NCBI GenBank assembly: GCA_002449335.1
Contig: DKDL01000072.1
Span: 1 to 38,136 of the forward strand
From: Succinatimonas sp. UBA6849
GTDB taxonomy: Bacteria > Pseudomonadota > Gammaproteobacteria > Enterobacterales > Succinivibrionaceae
Length of the DNA stretch: 38,136 nt
Direction of reading: 5' to 3'
Shown one piece after another: positions 30,940-38,136 of this stretch. Within the stretch, counting starts at the first letter, position 1; every line of letters begins with the position of its first letter. Both the position numbers and the translations under genes were made by a program. Under the pieces are notes generated by a model. The model did no database searches. It saw only the letters and a program-made list of their open reading frames with translations, and was not told where the DNA came from.

Positions 30940-30971
30940 ATTGAAAGAAAAATTTTATAAGGACATGTTAA

Positions 30972-32117
30972 ATGGAGCTTTCAAAGACAGTTAAGCTTGC
31001 ACAAAAGCTAGTTAGAATTGAATCTGTTACCCCTAACGATAATGGTTGTCAGGAACTTGTAAAAGACATCATAAAACCGTTAGGTTTTACCTGCTATACA
31101 GTTGAAGAAAACGGTGTAACAAATCTTTTAGCGCTACATGGTCATGGAGCTCCTTTTACCCTATTCTTAGGTCATACCGATGTTGTACCAACAGGCGATC
31201 CTAAAACTTGGGAACACGATCCTTACTGTGGTGAAATTTTTGAATACGATGGAGTTCCTTATTTATACGGCAGAGGCAGTGCTGATATGAAAGGTGGCGA
31301 CGCTGCCATGATCTGTGCAATATGTGAATATGTTGAAAAGCATCAGAATCACCGTGGCACCATAGCACTTCTTCTAACCTCAAATGAAGAAGGTGATGCT
31401 GTAGGCGGTACTCCTTTTATGGTTGAATACATGAAAGAGCGCAATATGATCCCTGATTATTGCATCATTGGTGAGTGCTCAAGTGATGAAGTTTTTGGTG
31501 ACTCTATCAAAAACGGCAGACGTGGCGATTTAAATGCATCTATTTATATCCACGGATTACAAGGACACGTTGCTATGGGTGACTGTGCTAAAAATGCTGT
31601 ATTTGAAGCATCTCGCTTTATTCAAGGAATGATTGAAAATCCTGTTGATAATGGAACTCCTTTCTTTCCTCCTACCTCTTTTCAGGTATCAAACATCAAA
31701 GCAGGAACTGGAGCAGATAATGTTATTCCCGGTGATTGCTATTTAAGATGCAATTTTAGATGGAACGATCTAGAAACTCCTGAAAAAATTGAACAACACG
31801 TAAGAACTGTTGCTAAAAAGCTCAATATCGACTGTGATATGGAGTTCAGAGAAGAAGGTAAACCTTTCTTAACCAAAGATGGTGCTCTAATTGATGCTTT
31901 ATACCATGCAATTAAAGATGTAACAGGAAAAGAGCCTACTTTAGGCACTTCAGGAGGTACTTCTGATGGCAGATTTGTAAGACCATTAGGTACACAAACT
32001 GTTGAATTTGGTCCTGTTGCAAAGTTAATCCACAAAGTTGATGAAAGGGTCGGCGTAGATGAATTAGATAAACTTACTACAATCTACGTAAAGGCTCTGC
32101 ATGAGTTGATGGACTAG
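30972..32117 (+). CDS. dapE: Succinyl-diaminopimelate desuccinylase
   Basis: M20 zinc hydrolase removing succinate from N-succinyl-LL-diaminopimelate, in the lysine and cell-wall pathway. 381 residues, near E. coli DapE (375). Metal ligands are visible: GHTDVVPTGD (about 66-75), YGRGSADMKGGDAAM (about 98-112), TSNEEGD with the catalytic Glu (the common DEE is NEE here), IGECSSDEVFGD, and the final LIHKVDE. NGRRGDLNASIYIHGLQGHVA and GTSDGRF also agree with DapE rather than ArgE. SD AAGGA precedes ATG. The gene stands alone between two hairpins. DapE is the best call; a related aminoacylase is possible. Confidence 0.92.
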   Translation: MELSKTVKLAQKLVRIESVTPNDNGCQELVKDIIKPLGFTCYTVEENGVTNLLALHGHGAPFTLFLGHTDVVPTGDPKTWEHDPYCGEIFEYDGVPYLYGRGSADMKGGDAAMICAICEYVEKHQNHRGTIALLLTSNEEGDAVGGTPFMVEYMKERNMIPDYCIIGECSSDEVFGDSIKNGRRGDLNASIYIHGLQGHVAMGDCAKNAVFEASRFIQGMIENPVDNGTPFFPPTSFQVSNIKAGTGADNVIPGDCYLRCNFRWNDLETPEKIEQHVRTVAKKLNIDCDMEFREEGKPFLTKDGALIDALYHAIKDVTGKEPTLGTSGGTSDGRFVRPLGTQTVEFGPVAKLIHKVDERVGVDELDKLTTIYVKALHELMD

Positions 32118-32140
32118 TCTCTATTCTTAAGATAAGTTAA

Positions 32141-32175
32141 AGGCAAACAGTCCATTTTAATTTCACTGTTTGCCT
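32141..32175. terminator. Hairpin between dapE and icd
   Basis: AGGCAAACAGT (32141-32151) and ACTGTTTGCCT (32165-32175) form a perfect 11-bp stem, loop 13. The T-run is weak on both strands (TTT on the icd side), so termination is plausible but may be incomplete. Confidence 0.6.
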
Positions 32176-32230
32176 ATATAGTAATGGAAAGCAACAAACT
32201 TGAATGAAAGGTGTTGCTTTGTTTTCCTAA

Positions 32231-33484
32231 TTACAGATTCTTAATTAACTCGTCACCAAACTCACTAGTTGTAAGTGTAGTTGCGCCTTCCATAAGACCT
32301 GCAAAATCTGAGGTTACTCTCTTTGAAGTAATAGATTTTTCCATAGCTTCAACGATTAAGTCAGCAGCCTTCTCCCAGCCCATATGACGTAACATCAGTT
32401 CTGCTGAAAGAATGATTGAACCTGGGTTTGCCTTGCCTGTACCTGCAATGGTAGGAGCAGTACCATGAGTTGCCTCAAAGATTGCACTATCAGCGCCGAT
32501 GTTAGCACCTGGAGCAATACCGATACCTCCAACTTCAGCAGCTAGAGCATCAGAGATATAGTCACCGTTTAAATTCATAGCACAAACTACATCATAATCC
32601 TGTGGGTACAGAAGGATATTCTGTAAGAAAGCATCAGCGATACAATCCTTAACCACGATCTTTTTGCCGTTCTTAGGATTTGTAAAGCTTACTACGCCCT
32701 TTTCATCTTTAGTTGCACCATACTTTTCTTCAGCTAACTTGTAGCCCCAGTTCTTAAAGGCACCTTCTGTGAACTTCATGATATTGCCTTTATGAACGAT
32801 TGTAACTGACTTTCTGTCATGATCGATAGCATATTCAAATGCAGCACCGATTAAACGCTCAGTTCCCTGCTTAGACATAGGCTTTACACCGATACCGCAG
32901 TTCTCAGTAAAGCGGATCTTTTTAACACCCATTTCTTTTTCTAAGAAGTTGATTAACTTCTTAGCACCTTCTGAGTTAGCTTCCCACTCGATACCAGCAT
33001 AGATATCTTCAGCGTTTTCACGGAAGATAACAGTATCAACCAGTTCAGGATGCTTAACTGGTGAAGGAACGCCAGCAAAATAGCGTACAGGACGTAAGCA
33101 GATATATAAATCTAAAGTCTGACGCAGAGCTACGTTTAATGAACGGATACCACCACCTACAGGAGTTGTTAGAGGGCCTTTAATCGCAACATGGTATTTT
33201 CTAATAAAATCGAAAGTTTCATCTGGTAGCCAGGTATTCTCACCGTAAACTTCTACAGAACGACCACCAGCATAGATTTCCATCCAAGCGATCTTCTTTT
33301 TGCCCTGATATGCTTTTGCAACGGCAGCATCAACAACCTTTTTCATTACAGGAGTGATATCAGCACCAATACCGTCACCACGAATAAAAGGAACAATTGG
33401 GGTATCAGGAACAATTAGCTTGCCATTCTCATCGATTACAATGGCGCTACCATCTTTTGGAACTACAACTTTACTTGAAAACAT
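32231..33484 (-). CDS. icd: Isocitrate dehydrogenase, probably NAD-type by residues
   Basis: 417 residues, collinear with E. coli Icd (416). Oxidises isocitrate to 2-oxoglutarate. The substrate site is intact: GGGIRSLNVALRQ (Ser114, the residue phosphorylated by AceK in E. coli), LRPVRY, IVHKGNIMKFTEGAFKNWGY and DYISDALAAEVGGIGIAPGA. The five residues that set NADP preference in E. coli (Lys344, Tyr345, Val351, Tyr391, Arg395) align with Thr345, Ile346, Ala352, Ser392 and Gly396. Ile and Ala at the second and third positions are those of NAD enzymes, so NAD use is likely. A good promoter precedes it on the minus strand (TTGCTC at 33553-33548, TACAAT at 33531-33526, 16-base spacer). SD GGAG. 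Confidence 0.94.
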   Translation of the reverse strand: MFSSKVVVPKDGSAIVIDENGKLIVPDTPIVPFIRGDGIGADITPVMKKVVDAAVAKAYQGKKKIAWMEIYAGGRSVEVYGENTWLPDETFDFIRKYHVAIKGPLTTPVGGGIRSLNVALRQTLDLYICLRPVRYFAGVPSPVKHPELVDTVIFRENAEDIYAGIEWEANSEGAKKLINFLEKEMGVKKIRFTENCGIGVKPMSKQGTERLIGAAFEYAIDHDRKSVTIVHKGNIMKFTEGAFKNWGYKLAEEKYGATKDEKGVVSFTNPKNGKKIVVKDCIADAFLQNILLYPQDYDVVCAMNLNGDYISDALAAEVGGIGIAPGANIGADSAIFEATHGTAPTIAGTGKANPGSIILSAELMLRHMGWEKAADLIVEAMEKSITSKRVTSDFAGLMEGATTLTTSEFGDELIKNL

Positions 33485-33820
33485 ATTTTCTCCATCTCAA
33501 AAGCAATGAGTTGTTATCTGATTTCATTGTATGCAATTTTTAACATTGAGCAAACGCAGTCACCATTTTAGAAAAAATGCTCCTTACTAATGCAAAACAA
33601 CACAATTTCATTTTGTAATTACCTAATAATGAGCAAGATTCAGGTTCAAGTCTATGTATATTTATCTATACAAAATTAAGTTTGACAATATTACCTTTTC
33701 ATCATTTTAAAAAGAAGTTACTTATTTGATTTATGGTTTTAGTTTCACACTAGAGCAAAAGGACTTTTTTGTTTAAATCAAGATAAAATCTGCTAAAATT
33801 AGCGCCGTTGGAGAAATAAC
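33485..33820. other. Divergent intergenic region between icd and nudJ
   Basis: 336 AT-rich bases. On the minus strand is the icd promoter (33526-33553). On the plus side TAAAAT near 33795 with a weak TTGTTT upstream may drive nudJ-mnmA-hflD-purB. The middle (about 33560-33760) shows no gene or repeat. Confidence 0.5.
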
Positions 33821-34288
33821 ATGTCACAGAGATTTAAACCTTTTGCTACCGTAGCTCTTATCGTTGAGCACAACGGTAAATACCTGATTGTTGAAGAATA
33901 TAATGAAGATCAGGACAACAGACTAGTTTTTGGCAATCCCTGCGGTCATATTGATGCGCGTGAAACCATTCTTGAAGCAGCTATTCGTGAAGGTCACGAA
34001 GAAACAGGTTGTGATGTTGAACTTTTAAGCCTAGTTTCAATTGATGACTACGTAAAAGACAACGAAACAATCTATCGCTTCTGCTTTGAAGCAAAGCTAA
34101 AAAATTATCAGAAAAATATGTCTCCTGATGATCCAGATCAGGAGATCTTAGCTGTTAAATGGTATACAAAAGAAGAGATTTACAACGGTAAGGACAAGTG
34201 GAGAACAAGACTTGTTGGCAAGAACTTTGATGCTTACTTTAAAGGTCAAAGATATCCTCTCTCTATTATTAACAGCATTCATCCTTAA
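33821..34288 (+). CDS. nudJ: Nudix hydrolase NudJ
   Basis: 155 residues, like E. coli NudJ (153), a pyrophosphatase acting on thiamine-pathway HMP-PP and on nucleotides. FKPFATVALIVEHNGKYLIVEE starts the domain. The Nudix box runs from GHIDARE (G-x5-E, about residue 45) to REGHEETG; Gly stands where the consensus has a hydrophobic residue. The C-terminal GQRYPLSII matches E. coli NudJ (GQRYPLEMI) exactly in pattern. The position directly before mnmA is conserved with E. coli, where nudJ, mnmA, hflD and purB are also adjacent. SD GGAG. Confidence 0.93.
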   Translation: MSQRFKPFATVALIVEHNGKYLIVEEYNEDQDNRLVFGNPCGHIDARETILEAAIREGHEETGCDVELLSLVSIDDYVKDNETIYRFCFEAKLKNYQKNMSPDDPDQEILAVKWYTKEEIYNGKDKWRTRLVGKNFDAYFKGQRYPLSIINSIHP

Positions 34289-34322
34289 AAGATAACAATA
34301 ATATTCAGTTAAAGAGTAAAAC

Positions 34323-35447
34323 ATGGAATTTGATGCACGTATTCCCTATGAAAAGCTACAAGGCAAACACGTTGTGTTAGGTATTTCTGGTGGTGTTGAT
34401 TCATCAGTAAGTGCTGCCCTATTAAAAGAAAATGGCATGCATGTTACTGCTTTGTTCATGAAAAACTGGGAAGAAGACGACACTAACTCATATTGTGCTG
34501 CAGCTAAAGATAGAGAAGATGCTCAAAAGGTTTGTGATAAATTAGGGATCGAACTTAAGACCATTAACTTTGCAGCTGAATATTGGGATAACGTCTTTGA
34601 AATCTTTTTATCTGAATACAAAGAAGGAAGAACTCCAAATCCTGACATTCTTTGTAATAAGGAAATTAAATTTAAAGCTTTCATGCAGTACGCTATGGAA
34701 GTTTTAAATGCTGATTACATTGCAACAGGTCATTACTGTCAGCGTAGCTTTAATACTCCTAGAGCTCACCTTTTAAGAGGCAATGACAATAACAAAGATC
34801 AGAGCTATTTTTTGCATGCTATCGAGCAGAATGTTTTAGAAAGAGTGCTCTTCCCTGTAGGCGATATTGAAAAGCCTCAGGTTCGTGCTATTGCTGATAA
34901 ATTAGGACTTGCTACAGCTAAGAAAAAAGATTCTACAGGCATCTGTTTTATTGGTGAAAAGCGTTTCCATGAATTCTTATCTAAATACATTCCTGCAAAA
35001 CCAGGTCTAATCAGAACTGTTGATGGCAAAGTAGTAGGTAAACATGATGGTTTAATGTACGCTACCATTGGTCAGAGAAAAGGTCTGCATATTGGCGGTA
35101 CCAAAGACGGTAACGGCAAGCCTTGGTACGTAGTTGAAAAAGACATTAAGAACAACGAGCTGATCGTAGCTGAAGGTAATGATGATTCAGCTCTGTATTC
35201 AGTAGGCCTTGAAGCTGTTCATGAAACCTGGATTACTGAATGCCCTACTCTTCCATTTGAATGCACCTGTAAAATCCGTTACAGACAGCCTGACGTTGAA
35301 TGTGAGGTTACAAGAGATGGTGACAGACTGATTGTAAGATTTAAAAAGCCTGTTGCAGCTGTAGCACCAGGTCAGTCAGTTGTATTCTATCAGGGTATGG
35401 ATTGCCTTGGCGGTGCTGTAATCGACAGACATATTAAAGAGAAATAA
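34323..35447 (+). CDS. mnmA: tRNA-specific 2-thiouridylase
   Basis: Thiolates U34 of tRNA-Lys, -Glu and -Gln, using ATP and sulfur relayed from the Tus proteins. 374 residues. The PP-loop SGGVDSS (about 20-26) binds ATP. The two active-site cysteines appear in NPDILCNKEIKF (about residue 104) and DSTGICFIGEKRF (about 202). YATIGQRKGLHIGG and the C-terminal CKIRYRQPDVECEV beta domain follow. It is the second gene of the nudJ operon; the stop is separated from hflD by one base. Nothing unusual in the sequence. Confidence 0.98.
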   Translation: MEFDARIPYEKLQGKHVVLGISGGVDSSVSAALLKENGMHVTALFMKNWEEDDTNSYCAAAKDREDAQKVCDKLGIELKTINFAAEYWDNVFEIFLSEYKEGRTPNPDILCNKEIKFKAFMQYAMEVLNADYIATGHYCQRSFNTPRAHLLRGNDNNKDQSYFLHAIEQNVLERVLFPVGDIEKPQVRAIADKLGLATAKKKDSTGICFIGEKRFHEFLSKYIPAKPGLIRTVDGKVVGKHDGLMYATIGQRKGLHIGGTKDGNGKPWYVVEKDIKNNELIVAEGNDDSALYSVGLEAVHETWITECPTLPFECTCKIRYRQPDVECEVTRDGDRLIVRFKKPVAAVAPGQSVVFYQGMDCLGGAVIDRHIKEK

Positions 35448-35448
35448 A

Positions 35449-36102
35449 ATGGCAGATATTAAATCAGAAACTATTGCTTTAGGTGCTCTCTTTCAGTGCT
35501 GTACACAAATTCAAAGAATTGCATCAACTGGTTATTATGATGAAAAAGCAGTGTCATGTGTATTAAGAGCACTTGCTGTAACTAATCCTAAAACCGTTGA
35601 AGATATCTACAATCCTGAATACTTAACTGTAGGTTTTAAGCAAATCGTCGACAGCTTAGGTAAAACAGATTTAGCAAAAGGTGCAGACACTATCGTTGTC
35701 ACCAAGATGGCTTTAAAGCTGATCACATTGGCTCACAGCGTTGAGAGAAATCAGAGAATTTATCAAAGACTATCTGATGAGATTGATGCTTTATCAAAAG
35801 CTGTAACCACAGAGCATACTGACTTTTTAAACGATGAACTTAGTGTTTCATCTATCAACACTAAAAATAACTTCCACCTGTTCGGCTCCCTGTACCAATC
35901 AATTATCAGTCCTAACTTTGCAAAACTTTTAATCTATGGCGATGAAAGATTTTTAAGAGATACTGATAATCAGGAAAGAATTAGAGCTCTACTACTTGCC
36001 GGCATTCGTGCTGTGATTTTATGGCGACAGGTAGGTGGCAGACGTCGGTTCTTAATTTTCAGAAGAAAAGAAATTTTAAAATATGCAAGTTTGCATGTTT
36101 AG
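35449..36102 (+). CDS. hflD: HflD homologue (high-frequency lysogenization protein)
   Basis: 217 residues, all-helical. ALGALFQCCTQIQRIASTG at the N-terminus and the final LLLAGIRAVILWRQVGGRRRFLIFRRKEIL are the diagnostic ends of HflD. In E. coli HflD is a peripheral inner-membrane protein that binds lambda CII; its normal cell role is unclear. Placement between mnmA and purB is the gammaproteobacterial arrangement. It starts one base after mnmA, so translation is coupled; SD is AAAGAGA within the mnmA end. Confidence 0.94.
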   Translation: MADIKSETIALGALFQCCTQIQRIASTGYYDEKAVSCVLRALAVTNPKTVEDIYNPEYLTVGFKQIVDSLGKTDLAKGADTIVVTKMALKLITLAHSVERNQRIYQRLSDEIDALSKAVTTEHTDFLNDELSVSSINTKNNFHLFGSLYQSIISPNFAKLLIYGDERFLRDTDNQERIRALLLAGIRAVILWRQVGGRRRFLIFRRKEILKYASLHV

Positions 36103-36139
36103 ATAGAAAAGAATTCTACTTAACCAAAAGAGGATCAAA

Positions 36140-37507
36140 ATGGAATTATCATCATTAACAGCTGTATCACCATTAGATGGTCGTTATGGTTCTAAAACTG
36201 AAGAATTACGCCCTATCTTCTCAGAGTATGGCTTAATGCGCTTCCGTGTTCAGGTAGAGCTTACCTGGTTAAAACACTTAGCTGCTTGTGAGCAGATAAA
36301 GGAAGTACCTCAGTTCTCAAAAGAGACCATCGCTTTTATCGATGACATCATCAAAAACTTCTCAGAAGAAGATGCTAAGAACATCAAAGAGCGTGAAGCT
36401 GTAACCAACCACGATGTTAAGGCTGTTGAGTACTTCTTAAAAGACAAGACTGCTGCTAATTCCGAAATTGCAAAGGTTCGTGAGTTCATCCACTTTGCAT
36501 GCACCTCTGAGGATATTAACAATAACTCTCACGCTTTAATGTTAAAGACTGCACGTGAAGAAGTTATCTTACCTATCTTAGATAAGATCATTGATGCTAT
36601 TACTGATCTTGCACACAAGTATGCTGAAGTTCCTCTATTAGCTCGTACCCACGGTCAGCCAGCTTCACCTACAACCATTGGTAAGGAAATGGCTAACGTT
36701 GTATATCGTATGAGACGTCAGCGTGATGAAGTTGCTCGTGTAGAAATCATGGGTAAGATCAACGGTGCTGTTGGTAACTTCAATGCTCACTCTGTAGCTT
36801 ATCCTGATATTGATTGGTACGCATTCTCAAAGCGTTTTGAAGAGGACTTAGGTTTAACCTTCAATCCATATACCACTCAGATCGAACCACACGATTACAT
36901 GGCTGAACTTTTTGCTGCTGTTGACAGATTCAACACCATCTTAATTGACTTTGATAGAGATATCTGGGGTTATATTTCAAATGGTGTATTCACTCAGAAG
37001 ACTATTAAGGGTGAAATTGGTTCTTCAACCATGCCTCACAAAGTAAATCCTATCGACTTTGAGAACTCAGAAGGTAACTTAGGTATTGCCAATGCTCTGT
37101 TCGTCCATTTAGGTAACAAATTACCTATTTCACGTTTCCAAAGAGATTTAACCGATTCAACCGTATTACGTAACTTAGGTGTTGCATTTGGTTACTCAAT
37201 CATTGCTTACAAGTCAACCTTAAAGGGTATTTCAAAGTTACAGGCTAACCCAGAGCACACTGCTTTAGAGTTAGATAACAACTGGGAAGTTTTAGCTGAG
37301 CCATACCAGACAGTAATGCGTCGTTACGGTATTGCAAATCCATATGAGAAGTTAAAGGCTTTAACCCGTGGTCAGAAAGTTACCAAGGAAATCATGGAGA
37401 ACTTCTTAGAATCTCTTGATATGCCAGAGGAAGCTAAGGCTTTACTGCGTGGTCTAACCCCTGCAACTTACATTGGTCGTGCAATTAAGTTTGCTAAAGA
37501 CATCTAA
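36140..37507 (+). CDS. purB: Adenylosuccinate lyase
   Basis: 455 residues, E. coli length (456). Splits SAICAR to AICAR and adenylosuccinate to AMP. ELSSLTAVSPLDGRYGSKTEELRPIFSE-type start (SPLDGRYG near residue 14), the catalytic His region ARTHGQPASPTT (about 168-179) and signature GSSTMPHKVNPIDFEN, with the mobile catalytic Ser (about 293-308), are all present. HFACTSEDINN is also typical. Its AICAR output links to the HisF by-product made from the his operon. SD AGAGGA. Last gene of the operon. Confidence 0.98.
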   Translation: MELSSLTAVSPLDGRYGSKTEELRPIFSEYGLMRFRVQVELTWLKHLAACEQIKEVPQFSKETIAFIDDIIKNFSEEDAKNIKEREAVTNHDVKAVEYFLKDKTAANSEIAKVREFIHFACTSEDINNNSHALMLKTAREEVILPILDKIIDAITDLAHKYAEVPLLARTHGQPASPTTIGKEMANVVYRMRRQRDEVARVEIMGKINGAVGNFNAHSVAYPDIDWYAFSKRFEEDLGLTFNPYTTQIEPHDYMAELFAAVDRFNTILIDFDRDIWGYISNGVFTQKTIKGEIGSSTMPHKVNPIDFENSEGNLGIANALFVHLGNKLPISRFQRDLTDSTVLRNLGVAFGYSIIAYKSTLKGISKLQANPEHTALELDNNWEVLAEPYQTVMRRYGIANPYEKLKALTRGQKVTKEIMENFLESLDMPEEAKALLRGLTPATYIGRAIKFAKDI

Positions 37508-37836
37508 CACAAAATGACAGTTTAAAGACTGTCTAATCAAATCTTAAAAGTTCTACCTTTATCTTAAATTTCACGTTAAAGGTAGGACTTATAAAAAATT
37601 CAGATCTTAAATAAAATCACTCATCTATTCTGAAATAACTAAAAGCTATCGCTTGCACTAATATTTACCTATAATCCCTAGTGATTTATAGTATTTTTAA
37701 AATTTTAAAAATCAATCAGTTAGTTCTTTTCCTACTAAATATATATGTTTAGTAATTGACATTATTTTATTCATAGATCAAGATATACACATGAAAAGGA
37801 AATAACAGCAGTTAAAACTGCTTAAGGAAGAATTTC
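37508..37836. other. Intergenic region between purB and leader peptide
   Basis: It holds two hairpins after purB: GACAGT/ACTGTC (37516-37533) and CTACCTTTA/TAAAGGTAG (37553-37585). Neither has a good T-run, so purB termination may be weak or Rho-dependent. A probable promoter follows (TTGACA 37756-37761; TATACA 37784-37789 as -10, spacing not ideal). The stretch 37590-37750 is AT-rich with nothing else recognised. The attenuator segment 1 begins at 37807. Confidence 0.5.
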
Positions 37837-37911
37837 ATGTTGAAAACTATTCGAATGCCCTGTTGTAGTTTTAACTTATAAAAACTAACTTTCAAATAAA
37901 TCACAATAGGG
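37807..37911 (+). promoter_or_regulatory. Leader with alternative hairpins and anti-Shine-Dalgarno (putative attenuator)
   Basis: Segment 1 (37810-37821) pairs with segment 3 (37865-37876) over 12 positions, including one G-U. Segment 2 inside the leader ORF (GTT-G-AAAACTA, 37839-37849) pairs with the same segment 3 (37866-37875). Segment 1 can also fold alone as AGCAGT-TAAA-ACTGCT (37807-37822). CCCTGTTG (37858-37865), over the Pro-Cys-Cys codons, can pair with CAATAGGG (37904-37911), the Shine-Dalgarno of the next gene. These exclusive pairings resemble translational attenuators. Confidence 0.55.
37837..37881 (+). CDS. 14-residue leader peptide with tandem cysteines
   Basis: Reads MLKTIRMPCCSFNL and stops with TAA at 37879-37881. 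A strong Shine-Dalgarno (AAGGA, 37824-37828, inside AAGGAAG) lies 8 bases before ATG, better than that of many real genes here. Cys9 and Cys10 are adjacent. The codons for Pro8-Cys9-Cys10 overlap a segment complementary to the ribosome binding site of the following gene. It is too short for a folded product, so it probably acts in cis by controlling ribosome position. No experimental or database support available to me; the function is inferred. Confidence 0.55.
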   Translation: MLKTIRMPCCSFNL

Positions 37912-37920
37912 AAAATTAAA

Positions 37921-38136
37921 ATGACTGCACATATTAAAGATTTTATCGAACAAGAATTCTATCATTTCCACTCTCATCCTGAATTGTCATATCAGGAGTT
38001 TGAAACCACTAAAAGATTAAAAGAAGATCTTGAAAAGAATGGCATTAAGATCCTGCCTTTAGATTTAAAAACAGGCGTTGTAGCAGAAATTGGTCAAGGT
38101 GATACTACTGTTGCTATAAGATCAGATATCGATGCC
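37921..38136 (+). CDS. M20-family amidohydrolase (N-acyl amino acid hydrolase type), partial
   Basis: The first 72 codons only; the gene continues beyond the window. FYHFHSHPELSYQEFETTKRL is the start seen in M20D amidohydrolases (IAA-amino acid, hippurate and N-acetyl-cysteine/N-acetyl amino acid deacetylases). GVVAEIG and VAIRSDIDA, with the metal-ligand Asp region, follow as expected. SD AGGGAA is 7 bases before ATG. It is preceded by a short Cys-Cys leader peptide. In Bacillus some M20D enzymes deacetylate sulfur-containing N-acetyl amino acids, which would fit cysteine control. Substrate here is inference. Confidence 0.88.
   Translation, partial: MTAHIKDFIEQEFYHFHSHPELSYQEFETTKRLKEDLEKNGIKILPLDLKTGVVAEIGQGDTTVAIRSDIDA

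Noticed and set aside
33641..33665. tRNA-like TTCAAGTC stretch
   Set aside because: No acceptor stem, anticodon arm or CCA region can be folded around it.

Overview
This is an AT-rich, gene-dense chromosomal segment. The gene complement is that of a gammaproteobacterium: a fused hisB, FabB with its Cys at position 163, RsuA, DusC, HflD, and the nudJ-mnmA-hflD-purB order known from E. coli. Low GC, an aspartate/glutamate transporter resembling Campylobacter PEB1, orphan MalE-like proteins and an apparently NAD-type isocitrate dehydrogenase would fit an anaerobic gut member of the Succinivibrionaceae (Aeromonadales). That placement is inference. I see no phage, transposon, CRISPR array, rRNA or tRNA.

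Layout. 1-3249: end of an acidic amino acid ABC transporter operon (ATPase end, binding protein, two permeases, a cytidylate-kinase-like protein), closed by a hairpin. 3450-10560: complete-looking hisGDCBHAFI operon whose last gene lacks the HisE domain. 10769-13678: TerC-family membrane protein, convergent with a zinc-type macrodomain hydrolase and an unknown membrane-anchored protein. 13915-16547: lon behind a clear heat-shock (sigma-32) promoter. 16621-19262: two tandem MalE-like binding proteins without permeases. 19513-24984: small membrane protein, BamE-like lipoprotein, fabB-rsuA, a cysteine-rich Sel1 protein, infA and a YczE-like membrane protein. 25066-29236: dusC, MYG1-like protein and small envelope proteins. 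29500-33484: a BASS-family transporter behind a long structured leader, dapE and icd. 33821-37507: nudJ-mnmA-hflD-purB. 37837-38136: a leader peptide followed by the start of an M20-family amidohydrolase that runs off the window.

The most interesting signals are in RNA leaders. The amidohydrolase is preceded by a 14-codon ORF with a good ribosome binding site and tandem Cys codons. Those codons lie in a segment that can pair with the amidohydrolase Shine-Dalgarno region, and the same leader holds mutually exclusive hairpins. This looks like an undescribed cysteine-sensing translational attenuator. The hisG leader has a second switch-like arrangement, and the BASS transporter has a roughly 225-nt structured 5' UTR that I could not assign to a known riboswitch. 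In proteins, the isocitrate dehydrogenase lacks all five residues that give E. coli Icd its NADP preference, and the macrodomain protein has Glu in place of the usual distal-ribose Asn.

Several starts are chosen on ribosome-binding-site or family grounds and are shorter than the longest ORF (1140, 17814, 19967, 25593, 26557). hisB and the DUF1189-like gene appear to start with TTG, and hisI with GTG.
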